Source: Hyaloperonospora brassicae
Lineage: Eukaryota; Oomycota; Peronosporomycetes; Peronosporales; Peronosporaceae
Direction: 5' to 3'
Length of the DNA stretch: 64,000 nucleotides
Assembly: GCA_947650285.1 (NCBI GenBank)
Contig: CANTFL010000014.1
Span: 62,001-126,000, forward strand
This document shows, one piece after another, positions 1 to 10,230 of the stretch. Below the pieces are notes generated by a model. That model saw only the letters and a list, made by a program, of their open reading frames with translations, did no database searches and had not been told where the DNA came from. Both the position numbers and the translations under genes were made by a program. The number at the start of each line of letters is the position of its first letter. Position 1 is the stretch's first letter.

Positions 1-428
1 GCACACAAGAGAGGGGGTTACCCTATAAAGTAATTTTAGAACACAGTGAGTGTATCAATTGTTGAAGACTGATGTCTGTCATCAATTGATTACGAGATCT
101 TTTAAGAGGTTATTTAGGGCAGGTTAAATACGTTGTTCTAAGGTGTTCTTTTAGGTTAATCAAAAAAAAAATTCAGTTCCCCTTTTGATCACTGAAAGAC
201 ACGTGCCTCACGAGGCGTCTTTGATCGGTAGGAGCTAGCAATACCTGTGAAGGTAGCTACTCTTGAGCACTCTGTGCTGTGATTATTTTGAATCGTTTGG
301 TCCCTCAGGAATGGGGACCGTAAGCTCTCTGAGCTTGTTGACTCTCTGAGTCGGGTTCGTAGAACCAAAGTTGCTCGTAAGAGCGTTAAGTCTTCCTCTG
401 ACTTAAGGAGCTGTGTAGATCCGCTACA
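1..428 (+). repeat. LTR of Ty3/gypsy family A, copy 1 (cut by window edge)
   Basis: This stretch aligns by eye over most of its length with 4,340-4,755 plus 6,001-6,046 and with 31,821-32,345. Shared landmarks are the run around 150 (aggtgttctttta), the gaccgtaagctct block near 325 and the terminal block ending in ctgtgtag-tccgctaca at 409-428. The 5' end lies outside the window. The DNA after 428 does not match the internal region that follows the copy at 6,046, so this is probably a solo LTR. It is read in the plus direction. Confidence 0.75.
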
Positions 429-1321
429 GCGGGCTTCAACATCTTGGTGAGGAGAATATAGGTACATACATATATATTGCACTTCATCTTATTCGTGCGC
501 AGTTTGAAAAGCAAGATACACATGGAAATAGTCTCGACAATATATCGTCATCGTTGGCGCATCGCCAATTGTTTTGTGCTCTCGTAGAAGCCATAGACTT
601 AAAAAGACTCATGGACGGCTATTAAATCTCATATAAGGCAAAGTCTCATATTGACGCGTGATAAGATCACCGCAAGCGAGCACCACGTTTGTATAAATGA
701 GAGTGAAACATCTTTGCCCACAGCTGTATCAAGGATACCCATTCTATCATCAGCCGACCAGAATCACCAATTAACACTAGATGCGCGCAATCATTGGTGG
801 TCAAAAAAGTTTACACTTGAGACAGTTCTGTCCGATGACTTGGACAAGCGCTTTCCGTTCCGGCTTAGCGACTGCCGGTCCGATCCCACCCCCTTCAATA
901 CAAAATCATGGTGTCAAAGTGATGGGTATCACATACGGCTCAGAGATGTCACTCAAAAGCCAGTACCGAGCATTCGGCCCCTAGGTAGGAATGACTTGTC
1001 GCAAACTGTGTCCGAAATACTTGATCTTCCAATAAGGGATATTATGCGTCGGTGTGAGCCACCCTATGCCATTACTATTTGATATGAGCTCATGCGAATG
1101 TATCTCGATAAAAATATTCGCATTATGTTCTTTGCTGCATAAACATAAAAATATCGTCTAAGGTAATATTTGGCAATGCTCTTTATGTTGATTTGTATAA
1201 GCCACTGCAGTATACCACTGTACCACTCATCGCTTCTTGACGCGCGCGATAAATGCTGAGCAGGTAGCGATAATCGAAAGCTAATGGTTTTAAAAATTAG
1301 AGTAAGATTAATTTTAGGATT
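429..1321. other. Unassigned DNA between LTR and MULE
   Basis: No recognised gene. The longest open frame is 651-1,082 (plus, 143 codons). Its product is moderately basic with no signal peptide, membrane segment or motif that I recognise, and an overlapping frame is open from 781 to 984. At this base composition an open frame of that length is not strong evidence of a gene. From about 1,080 to 1,320 the DNA is AT-rich and shows nothing. Confidence 0.4.
651..1082 (+). CDS. Hypothetical 143-codon open frame
   Basis: ATG to TGA without interruption. I do not recognise the product. It has two tryptophans and no cysteine cluster, no RxLR-type motif after a signal peptide, and no repeat. It could be a transposon remnant or a chance open frame. 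It is listed only because it is one of the longer ATG-started frames in the left part of the window. Confidence 0.15.
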   Translation: MTRDKITASEHHVCINESETSLPTAVSRIPILSSADQNHQLTLDARNHWWSKKFTLETVLSDDLDKRFPFRLSDCRSDPTPFNTKSWCQSDGYHIRLRDVTQKPVPSIRPLGRNDLSQTVSEILDLPIRDIMRRCEPPYAITI

Positions 1322-1512
1322 CTTTATTGATCACTCGCCTTTTCGTTAACGAGCACCCACCCCACAGATTAGGGCCTCTGATTGGTCCTAGTGTCGAATC
1401 AGAACTTAATATTCAACGAATTACCTGACTCCTGACAGCAACCACCTCGCACTACCATTTTGACTACCTTTCTTTTCGTTTAACCCACGATGAACAGCCG
1501 AGCACCCTCTAA
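1322..1512 (+). repeat. MULE terminal inverted repeat, left
   Basis: It matches the reverse complement of 3,749-3,938 nearly base for base over about 175 bp and more weakly to about 190 bp. Landmarks are acagattagggcctct near 1,364 and gacagcaaccacctcgcact near 1,434. The repeat runs on past an ATG at 1,490 that corresponds to the transposase start codon in the right repeat, so the first codons of the gene are duplicated here. Confidence 0.85.
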
Positions 1513-1829
1513 TGCCCACGCTTTGCCGCACGCATTAATATCTTATACAGAGCAAATGCATTGTGTTCAACAAACTGCATCTTCAGTGTCTGCATATAAA
1601 TAAGAGTCCTAAAATCATCAGTACCAATTATCTACGTCACATAACGGTGTTGCTCTTTCGAAAAGTACCTGTCATGAGAGATTTCAATTCGTCAAAATCA
1701 ATTTTTTTGAACTTCTAGACCTACTACTGACGGTAAAACTACCGGTAAATTTAATCTACGGGTGCTGGTGGTAATGGTTGACGACAGGTGCGATTTATGG
1801 CCGGTTTTTTGATCAGATCCGACATCGTC

Positions 1830-3769
1830 AGAATCGAACTAAGGCACCCAAAGCAGCATCCATATGCTCAAATAGCGATGGTAGTCGCTGTGTTGACCCA
1901 GTTGTAAGGCCACGTGTCTGCACTAGCACAGGGTCACGGATACCGGTCTCAGAAACTGCCAAAACATGATCAAGGAGAATGCGCTTGCGATGGGATGGGA
2001 CATCGACATATTCATCTATAATCGTCTTCCATGCTGTCTGGATTTGAACGGGCGAGGGCACGACCGTAACATCCTTCGACATTAATGGCTGGACCAGCCA
2101 CCAATGTTGATCGAAATCATTAACCGATAGTGGTACAACTCGATGCCGAAATGCATGGACACAAGGATAGCCCATTGTAGATGTCAACAAGCATAACCAC
2201 AAGATTTATCAGTCTGTCCCATTCAGTCCATGCAACATTGTCGAAGTCTAGATATCTTGACAATCCCGTCATCTTCAAGCCGCTGCTGGTATTGCTGATG
2301 CGCAGCACGTAGGCCTCTTGTCGAAATCTTTCCCATCACCGGTGAGAACATCGGACCAAGCTGTGGGTTTACGATGGCGGGGTGATATTCATTTCGCTGC
2401 ACAACAACAGCATGCTGACCTTCACAAGCAAGGCGAACAGCCGAATCCACTGAGAGTAGATCACCTGCAACAAATGAGTTGTCAGAAAGGCACGGGAGAG
2501 AATAATCGATGTATCATACAACTTATCTGTTGACACAACAATCCATTTCTTGAGAGCAGCATGGGCACTCTCCACGCGTGATGTCGCAACGTGGCCATAA
2601 TGGCGTTTAGTGCAAATGAAAACAGCGACAAATTTCTCCTTAAACGTAAACCAAGTCGTCTCAACATAGCGCAGGCTGCAGGGAAGGTGGCATGCATCAA
2701 CCCAAGTTGAGTCTCATAATCAACCATTGTTTTGGCAGCAACCAGTCTGTTTTAAGCTTTGTTGAACTCTCCCCAGGTCTCCAACCTTTCGAATGTTGAC
2801 CTCTGCTTGACCAAAACGATTTTGCTCATGTGCCAGCGGCATAGCAAGCAATGCGCGCTCGGAAATGTCTCGGCGAGCGCGTTCATCAGTGCGATCCTCT
2901 TATCAGTAAAAAAGGTGAGTGCTGTGCCTAGTCCATACGCCTGGAAAACTTCTTGGTTATGGATCATTGCCCACCGGTAGTCGGCCGAAGTCTCGTTTCG
3001 TACGAAACAGTAAGCAAAGGAAAATGCACCGTTTGTTGCTGTAACATCAACAATGTGGAGGAGAGGGAGTCCATACCTGTTTGTCTTGTATGTTGTATCA
3101 ATCAAACACACACAATCAGCACTGTACTTCCGACAATTCTTCTTTGCCGATGGGGATATTATCAGCAGGTGAGTAAGCTGCTGTTGTGGGTCAACCTGAG
3201 AGAAGCAGTCACTTGCTTCCAAAGGATCCAAGAGAGTTGTTAGCGGAGAGCGTCCCGCCAGCAACCTTTTACGTTCAGCATGACGCGAATTATAAACGTC
3301 TTGAGATGTAGATACGGCATCATCGTTTTGCCGCGGTGAGATTAATATACGACTACGTGTCACACTAGCACGTGTAAGAACCAAGATTTCTTGCCGAGCC
3401 TCCCATGCCACAGTACGTCCTTGTGGATGGGCATACTGGTGAACAAAGGGCTTGTGGTTGTGTTCTCCATTAGCAACTTGTACCAGCCAATTATTAGCTT
3501 CATCTTTACGTATATTGGCCTTAAAAACAGCCAGTGCTGCGGCTGGATGACATAAGCTGGCGAACTCTAGCCGCTGGGGCTATGACTGTGGGGTTCGAAT
3601 GGGAGCAAACAAGAATTACAGCTTTTACATACCGTTTTTTGTATTGCCGACCCTTCTTGTGTGTTTGGTAACAAAAATAGCCTTCTAGCGGTGCATGAAC
3701 ATCAATTGCGACTCTTGCTTCTTCTAGAGAACCGTAAAAAAGCCGCTGACAGGGTGCAAGGACGTTCAT
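1830..3769 (-). pseudogene. MULE transposase, broken
   Basis: A DDE transposase that would cut and move the element. From the ATG at 3,769 (inside the right TIR) the first ~80 codons resemble the FAR1/WRKY-GCM1-type zinc-binding region, with cysteines and an N-G-E-H-N-H motif (about 3,455). The core follows: first Asp in a D-T-T-Y-K-T-N motif (3,097-3,099), second Asp in F-F-T-D-K-R (2,902-2,904), a C-R-W-H motif, and Glu in R-V-E-S-A-H (2,570-2,572). Spacing is typical of MULEs. A SWIM-like stretch with M-G-Y-P-C-V-H lies near 2,170. Breaks seen: a frameshift near 3,540, an in-frame TAA at 2,752-2,754, a frameshift near 2,672 and further ones before 2,200. All three catalytic residues are still encoded. 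The family is clear; exact ends of the reading frame are not. Confidence 0.85.
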
Positions 3770-3938
3770 CGTGAATTAAACGAGAAGAAAGGTAGTCAAA
3801 GTGGTAGTGCGAGGTGGTTGCTGTCAGGGGTCAAGGAAGTCGTTGAATATCAAGTTCTGATTCGCCACTAGGAACAAAGTAGAGGCCCTAATCTGTGAGG
3901 TGGGTGCCGGTGAACTAAAAGGCGAGTGATGAATAACG
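3749..3938 (-). repeat. MULE terminal inverted repeat, right
   Basis: Inverted partner of 1,322-1,512. It contains the transposase start codon (3,767-3,769), so the promoter of the transposase must lie within this repeat. Confidence 0.85.
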
Positions 3939-4339
3939 TATACCTTGATTATGAATATATAAGAACTTAAACTACAGATTCTTACAGCTCTATGTTTCCC
4001 TTCTGTAAGGGGTGTTCGCTTTGTAAAATTTCCTTCCTCTGCACTTACAGTGCAAGTGCAAATTAAAGCACCTACCTACCTACACCGTGTTCATTAAGGT
4101 AGATTGACCTGTGTCGGTACCATCAAAGGGTGCTTCGTTTCACCGACAAGCATCCCGGTCAGTCCAGCGCTGACAGATATTCCACCCAACATCTATACGA
4201 TGAGTGCAAAAAAGGATAGCCATTATGCTACATGTGATGAGTTCTCTCTTATAAAAGATATCAAATGGACTGCGGTCAAGAGTATGAGTAAATAAATGGT
4301 GGACCTTCAACTGACACCATATTTATCACTACATAAAAA
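3939..4339. other. AT-rich spacer between MULE and gypsy nest
   Basis: About 400 bp with no recognised gene. It includes a short acctacctaccta run near 4,074 and an open frame of 63 codons (4,104-4,295, plus) without recognisable features. Confidence 0.5.
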
Positions 4340-4755
4340 CGTAACGGGTATACACAACATGTGTGGTATACACAAGAAACGGAGTTCCATTTAAGATGAT
4401 ATTAGAAAACACCATATCAGGTGTTGGCGGCTAGCGTGTGGTTACCGATTTACAAGATATTTTAGGAGGTATTAATTAAAACATTAGTGTCTAGAGTAAG
4501 TACGTTCGTCTGAGGTGTTCTTTTTTTAAAAAAAATAAAGTTCAGAGTCCCTTTAAATCCGTAAAGACACGTGCCTCACTGGGACGTCTTGTAATCGTAG
4601 AAGAGTCTAGCAAACGCTTTGTAAAGGCACCTACTATTGAGCAATCTGTGCTGTATTTCTCTGAATATTTTGGTCCCCTGGAACAGGGGCCGTGTTCTTT
4701 GAGCTTGTTGACTATCTGAGCCAGGTTTTTTGATTTAAAATTGCTCATGAAGCAT
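4340..4755 (+). repeat. Family A 5' LTR, first part
   Basis: It begins cgtaacgggta-tacac, matching tgtaacgggg-ttacac at 31,821, and aligns with copies 1 and 3 up to the gttgctcgtaag block. The alignment stops at about 4,755 and resumes at 6,001, showing that 1,245 bp were inserted. Confidence 0.75.
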
Positions 4756-6000
4756 TGTTGTGAAGCGAAAAGTGAAATTTGAGATACGAGAAGGGACCGC
4801 GCTCCAGTTACATCCTAGTTGGCAGACGGTTTGCAAAACCGGTCCCACAACTGGTCGGATCGCGTCCACTGGACGGTTAGACAGAACCAAATATCAGATC
4901 AGACAGGATACGTCGTGCGATATCGGGTTAAATTTCGACGGGCGAAGGGTACGAGTTATGGAGATGGGGTTATTGTCATGGGGGCGATTACACTAGCGAC
5001 CAGTAGATCAAGAAGGAAACCGCGATCGCCTTGCGATCGCGATCAAGGAGGCGATCTATATCGTGATCGGCGATCATACATGTAATCGCGACCAGGTGGG
5101 TGTGGACCACGACATGCGATCACGACCGGAAGATTGTGTGTCACACCATGTGTTTGTGTGGACCACGGCAAACTATCACGATCGGGAGAGTGTGTCCCAC
5201 ACGATGTGACTCGCGATCAGCAAGGCTATCGCGATCAAGGATGTGATCTAGATCGTGATTAGTGATCAGGTATATGGTCGCGCCCCAATTAGTGTGGATC
5301 ACACTATGTGACACGCAATTTCAAAGTTGATACATTCTAGTGGGAACAACGCGTGGCATGCAATGTCTCAGACGTGGAGATAGTGATAGGGTTGTTGGGT
5401 TGGATTGGTCAACATTAAATATAGTTATAGTGCTTAAAAGTGCACGTGTCGACTTCTCCTCCGGGTGAATCACTGGCCACCTGACGTCAAGGAAAAGTCT
5501 AATACTTTAATCAAGTTATATATCTGGATTGTTTGCCCAGGGATCAAGAACTATCAAACAACACCCCAAGTGCGACTGGACGCAGGAAACCCTTTGTGAT
5601 TGAGGAATCAAGATCGCGAGACGGCTCAAGTCTGAAGGCTCGTGAAACGGGGTCTACATTTGGGCAAGGCGATCTGTTACAAGTCAGGGTAACTCATATC
5701 GAGCACCCTACAAGTATACAAGTGATACCGTGAATAATTCCACGAGAATACGTCAACCCCGATCGCGGCGCGACGATTTCCACACCAAGATCAAACCTCG
5801 TCCCTATCACAAACACGGTCAAGTTTTCCGTTGACACGATTCCACCTGGAAGAGTGCAACCCTCCCCACCAACGGGTACAATAGGTGAGGAAGGCTATCA
5901 AGAATATGGAATCGGAGTACCTCCTCGGTTATTCGTTCGTTTGAGCGCCAGTGGAGAGTTAGTATAGACTCCTCAAAAAGAAGATCGCTACTTCACCACA
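4756..6000 (+). repeat. Solo LTR of gypsy family B inside the family A LTR
   Basis: It begins TGTTGTGAAG and ends CTTCACCACA, a short terminal inverted repeat with TG and CA ends as expected of an LTR. The part from about 5,390 to 5,985 matches 15,140-15,715 in the same orientation: shared blocks are cacgtgtcg, tgacgtcaggg/aagg, catatcgagcaccctacaa, ccacctggaagagtgcaa and the agagt-gactcc end. No internal region follows, so it is a solo LTR. The flanking 5-mers (gcatt and acttt) are only partly alike, so the target duplication has decayed or is misplaced. The middle is rich in GATC and GCGATCGC. Confidence 0.75.
5100..5207 (+). repeat. Two-unit tandem repeat within the family B LTR
   Basis: Units start at 5,100 and 5,156 (period 56) with the shared core gtgtggaccacg, then a tcacga-cgg block and a gtgtg-cacac-atgt block. 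A weaker partial third copy is near 5,295. Each unit contains short palindromes (gtgtggaccac, atcacgat). Such arrays in LTRs often hold transcription factor sites, but that is inference here. Confidence 0.6.
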
Positions 6001-6046
6001 ACTTTTAAGTGTTCCTCTAACTTCAGAGCTGTGTAGCTCCGCTACA
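6001..6046 (+). repeat. Family A 5' LTR, last part
   Basis: The segment ttcctctaacttcagagctgt and tagctccgctaca matches the ends of the LTR copies at 1-428 and 31,821-32,345, completing the LTR interrupted at 4,755. The primer-binding site should follow at about 6,047, but I could not name the tRNA. Confidence 0.7.
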
Positions 6047-6102
6047 TGTAGCAGTTCTCGTAGTCAATTTAGATCTGAGTCGTTACGACTGATGCTTTGG
6101 GA

Positions 6103-6900
6103 GAATGGATCAATACACACCCTTCACTGAGGCCCAAAAAATCGCGCTTGATAAGATGATATAGGCCGTAGGGCTGATAACATGTTATGTTCCTGACTGC
6201 GCAAGGTTCCGATGTGCTTAATGAACGTATCGAGACCTTTATGTAGTATGAAATACTATTTAGGGCAGGTTTTAAACTCAAGTAGCGTCGGCTGTCGAAA
6301 AAAATTTGCGGTAGTGCCAGACGAAGAGGCTAAGCCTCGTCCCCTTAGAGTAAAAGTAAAACACAACTCCCGGTAAGAGGCGCAAATATTACCTCTGGAC
6401 TCCGTGAGATTGATATGGCCATGAGATTTGCCTATTGTCACTTAAGCACCGTCATGCCTTTCGAGCTATCGCTAAGATCTATGGAAGAGCTAGAGAGTGG
6501 TCTCTGACGTGTAGCACGTCTGTCGACTTGGCGTTTTCCACATGAGATTAGCTTAAGTTAGACCTTTTGAAAGCTTTGCGCCGACCTATCAGGCTTATCG
6601 CGTGCGTTTACGCTTCTTGTCTACCCCTTAGGGTAAGAACGAGTTTACGCACTACGTTTAAGACTTGAGAACTCTTATGGCTGCTATGCAGTCTGACTCT
6701 CTCCCTGAGATAGTCTGCGAGACTGTATTCATGGAAGGTCTCCGCGCTACCTGGTCAGAATCGAAGTCTTTCGGGCCCATCCTTCAGCTTTTGAAAAGGC
6801 TGTGAGCATCGCTCAAAATGTTAGCACAAATTTAAGTCGGCCAGACTTGGTTGAAATAATTACAACTTAAGCTTTGCGAGGGCAACCTCGTCAAGCACCT
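6103..6900 (+). pseudogene. gag: Family A gag, broken
   Basis: The Gag capsid protein packages element RNA. An ATG at 6,103 opens a frame (M-D-Q-Y-T-P-F-T-E-A-Q) that stops after 22 codons. Later pieces in other frames include M-A-A-M-Q-S-D-S-L-P-E-I-V then F-M-E-G-L-R (about 6,677-6,745) and a downstream alternation of hydrophobic and charged residues. These resemble the capsid C-terminal half of oomycete gypsy Gag proteins. There are many stops and frame changes. No CCHC zinc knuckle was recognised. Assignment rests on order within the element and on these motifs. Confidence 0.6.
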
Positions 6901-7215
6901 CGGCTTATTGTAAACCTAAACTGATGGATCTCAGCAACGCTGAGACGAAGATACAGATGTTCTTATTATTGCGGAGCAACAACATGAAGTGAGAAGGTGT
7001 TAACGTGTGGAAGAATAAACAGTTGCGTCCCACTAGTCCTTTGCGCAAGCAGCTCCAGACTCCCATGGGTCAAAATTTCGGCCTTAACCCGAAATCTGAA
7101 TGGCACTAGGAAACGTCGATGCCCAGTTGGCGCGGGGCGCCCTACTGGGGTAAACATAGGTTCTGTCACTTATTTACGATTTATTTAAAAGCAGGGCTTA
7201 GCCTTAAAAAGGTCT

Positions 7216-7620
7216 GTGCTATCCGGAACAGAGCATGGATACAAGCTTGGCTTGTTAGTCGCTAAAGTGACAGTAAAAGGCTTTGACAAAAGTTGGTTGA
7301 TTTTAATCGATTCTGGAGCATCATGCTTTTATGATCAATGTCGTTCCTTTGAGAGGAGTCAGCGATACGCTAAAGCGATCAAATTGTATAAGGGTTAATC
7401 AATCAGATCATTTGGCGACTGGTAGTCACGTCACGGTGCCTTAAGTTCCGCTGAGCTTGAGCGTAAAAGGTTTGGACTTTGAGAGCACAGAACAATGTCG
7501 TGTCCTTGATTGGATTCAAATTACGATCTAATCCTACGCATGGCTTGGCTTGAACGCCATGAGGCATGGAGTAATTGGAGGTCTAAGGAATAAGGCGCCA
7601 CGCGCGATGTTCCTAGTAAA
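7216..7620 (+). pseudogene. Family A aspartic protease, broken
   Basis: A 60-codon open piece carries the retroviral-type protease active site, I-L-I-D-S-G-A-S (about 7,294-7,323), preceded by a hydrophobic beta-hairpin-like stretch. The enzyme would cut the Gag-Pol polyprotein as a dimer. After about 7,400 the homologous reading continues in other frames, including L-D-W-I-Q and A-W-L-G-L-N-A (7,500-7,560). The catalytic Asp is kept but the frame is lost. Confidence 0.75.
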
Positions 7621-8185
7621 ACTTAGGAGTATCATGTACCTCATATTCGCTAGGCAAGAAAATCACTATTGACGCAAGTCATTGACGAAAAATTTAATGA
7701 GCTGGGCATTGGTATGTCTGTGTGAATTATTTCTAATGTCAACGACACGTCTATTAAGCGCAGCCATTTCTCCGTATGTGAAGAGAGTTGAACTACTTTG
7801 GGTGGTACTCGTTGTGACGATGAGTCACTGCATGCTGTAGGCATGGGCCTAGGGCCTGGTCATCACGAATGCGATTCCTCTGATTTTAGTGGGGTGGCTC
7901 GTGAATATAACAGAGTGAGGGCGGCCGCAATGGCACATAACTAAATGTCGGTATTGACATTGCTGACGAACAGCCGAAGCATCCAGGACTATGCCCACAT
8001 AATGCTAGTATAGTGGTAAGCTCCAATTTACTGAGTAAACTGTTCGAGGTTAGTATCTATTTACTAGATTTCGCTTAAGACATGAGCGCTCGTACAAAGC
8101 GAGATAAGACTAATGGAAACAACCGGGACCATTGTCCCGGCCTTCAAGATCGTGAGGTTCCCTTGAAGATATAATCCGGCGTCGG

Positions 8186-8845
8186 GTGGAAACTGTTAAG
8201 TACCAAACTTTCAGGTCGTCAAGTAGGGATAATAGTACAAATACACTATATACACTTGTCAACGAAATGAATGGCCATGTTGATGGCAACCATAGTCTTA
8301 AGGCTCGTCCATCCATAAATGCATTATTTGAGCTAGACGAAATGTTTGATGACGAAGGTAGCCAAGGCTTAAATGCAGGGGAGTTATTCGACTCTGTGGT
8401 CATTCTGCCGGATGTTGAGTTAAAATTATCCTCGTTATTGGGTGTATCAGTCCTGAAGGACAAAAAAGCGGCACTAAGTGGGCGTAGTTGATTCTCTATC
8501 CTAACGGTTTTTTGATCCGTTCTATTCTTTAATAAAGGAATTTAAGACGTGGTGTGTCACAACCCAACGTCTGTATAACCTTCGATCGAAGTGTTAGGCA
8601 TGAGAATAGCCTGGTTCCTGGGACTAAATACTGCGTATCACGACAGTGGACTATACGAAAGGAACAGTGAGATGTCATTGACGACTTCTTTCGTGCATCT
8701 CACTCGGCAGAATGGTTCGTGAGAGCAAATCTTCTCATTTAACACCGACGTATTGTCACAAAAAGCCGAATGGACAGTGTCGCATTGTTCATGCTTACAA
8801 TACGCATAATGTGGCCACCATCCCGCTTTCAAAACCAATGCCTAG
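8186..8845 (+). pseudogene. pol: Family A pol: linker and first part of reverse transcriptase
   Basis: An open frame at 8,186-8,491 codes an acidic linker of about 100 residues, which in gypsy Pol precedes RT. Then, in a broken frame, come V-P-G-T-K-Y-C-V-S-R-Q-W (about 8,614-8,650), a D-V-I-D-D-F-F block and a degraded K-P-N-G-type block (about 8,760), which are RT finger and early palm motifs. The sequence ends near P-R-x-x-V-L, before the catalytic aspartates, where it meets family B. The first catalytic Asp of RT is not found. Confidence 0.7.
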
Positions 8846-8899
8846 AATAGGAGTTCTCTAAAGCAACATTATCAGAATGTGAATCGTATACATATTGAT

Positions 8900-9640
8900 C
8901 ACAATCAGTTCTGGGCAGACAATATTACATCGACGACCTAATGATCTTGGCTATAACGTGGATCTCTTTATTCGACAAGGTAGAACGATCGCTATCGGTG
9001 TGCGATCGATGAATTTATCAACCAGCTTGGATAAACGTTTCCGGGGACGGCGTAAAGTAGATAAATTAGGCCACCAATGATCAAAAGCTGGGTCGGAAGA
9101 TCACCCTAAAGATCTTGGATATCTGGTAAACATACCTTTCCCCACGTCATTGTGTTCTATGCAGTCATTTATGGGCAGTATGAACTACTACAGCAGTATT
9201 ACAGAATACTTCGCAATCTTTGCGTTAGTGCTATACGAGCGGAGAGAGACCGATTTTTCTTTGAGTTCAGCCAGGTCGACGCCGGTGATACAACAATTAC
9301 ACAGAATATAAAAAAATTCGCGACTTCACTATGAATTAAGAAAAAGAGCGCAATCCAACCGAAAGAACCCGGTGGGAGAAGGATACGATTGTATTCACCA
9401 TGACAAAAGATACGATCGCTATCACTCCGATCCTCAAGCAGTTTGACCTGAATCAAATTTCGGTGATCGTAGTTTATGCAAGCAAGTGGATGGTGTCAGC
9501 ATCACTTCTCCAGGAATACGATGGTGTATACTGGCCGGTGACAATTTTCAGCCGCACGCTCAAGCCTAATGAGATTAACTATGACAGGATGGAGAATAAC
9601 GTGCTAGATCTACCTTAAATTTCGTATGTGTGCTACGTCA
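8900..9640 (+). pseudogene. pol: Family B pol: RT palm to first RNase H
   Basis: Reverse transcriptase copies element RNA into DNA. The catalytic Y-I-D-D box is encoded at 8,926-8,937, close to the join with family A. Further on come a K-V-D-x-L-G-H-Q block (about 9,054-9,080), an S-M-Q-S-F-M-G-S-M-N-Y-Y block (about 9,157-9,192) and an open frame at 9,400-9,618. That frame matches the tethered RNase H region: V-V-Y-A-S-K-W, S-L-L-Q-E-Y-D-G-V-Y-W-P-V and S-R-T-L-K-P-N-E. The first catalytic Asp of RNase H is replaced by Tyr in V-V-Y-A-S; whether that is ancestral in this lineage needs comparison. Several frameshifts separate the pieces. Confidence 0.8.
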
Positions 9641-9924
9641 TGCTGGTATCCCGAAAGATCAAGGTCCTGACTAGATTTTCAATCCTCGATTGGTTAATTT
9701 AATTCTTCGGTATCAATAAGAGGCTGGGGATATGGACCCAGTTGTTGTCGACTCGGACTTTGGAAGTTAGGAGAAATGATAAAGGGGGAGATAAAATACT
9801 CGATACACTTGCGGCCAGCAATACCCCTCGCTCCGAGGTGGAAGAGATGTTGATCGCCATTGCTCCATAGATGAACAACTAGGCTAACTATATTAATGCC
9901 ACCGCCTAAGATGGAAGAAAGAGA

Positions 9925-10230
9925 TAACCTCCTGGTGATAAGTTTCTACGGATCAGCTTGGATTAAACGGAAGAGTGGCGAGTACAGCGCGCTCGAGTAA
10001 AAGATTCCTGAATTCGACCTTGTGGCCGCTGAGTCAGGATATGAGATAGAGCTAACAGTGATTACAGATGAATATCGCGGTCTATTGGTTGGGTTCGATC
10101 TGTGAGATAATCAAACTAGGGGACGGATTATCATATGTGGTAATTAAAACTTGGTTATCCGACAGATTCGAGGTGAGATCGATTGCAAAGCGCCGGGATA
10201 CAGTTGTTACGACATAAGGTAATGCAAAGA
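9925..10230 (+). pseudogene. Family B second RNase H domain, broken
   Basis: Downstream of the tethered RNase H is another RNase H-like block: S-F-Y-G-S-A (about 9,941), D-E-Y-R-G-L-L (about 10,069-10,089) and I-I-C-G-N then N-L-V-I-R-Q-I-R-G-E-I-D (about 10,130-10,182). This order matches the D-E-D active-site motifs of an RNase HI fold. In this copy the first and third Asp are changed (Y and N) while the Glu remains, so it is inactive by sequence. Dual RNase H domains are known in some gypsy lineages, including oomycete ones. Confidence 0.65.

Larger units (their letters stand above)
1322..3938 (-). mobile_element. Mutator-like DNA transposon (MULE) with intact TIRs
   Basis: A 2.6-kb element bounded by near-identical inverted repeats at 1,322-1,512 and 3,749-3,938, with a broken MULE transposase between them on the minus strand. 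Both ends start with a shared block, gatcactcgcc-type on the left and its complement on the right. I could not find a convincing 8-10 bp target-site duplication outside the repeats, so insertion may be old or the edges may be off by a few bases. Because the transposase is broken the element is probably non-autonomous, but the ends are well enough kept to be mobilised by a relative. Confidence 0.85.

Noticed and set aside
6966..7188. Opposed open frames of 63-67 codons in the gypsy nest
   Set aside because: They overlap the degraded Gag-protease junction and match nothing recognisable.
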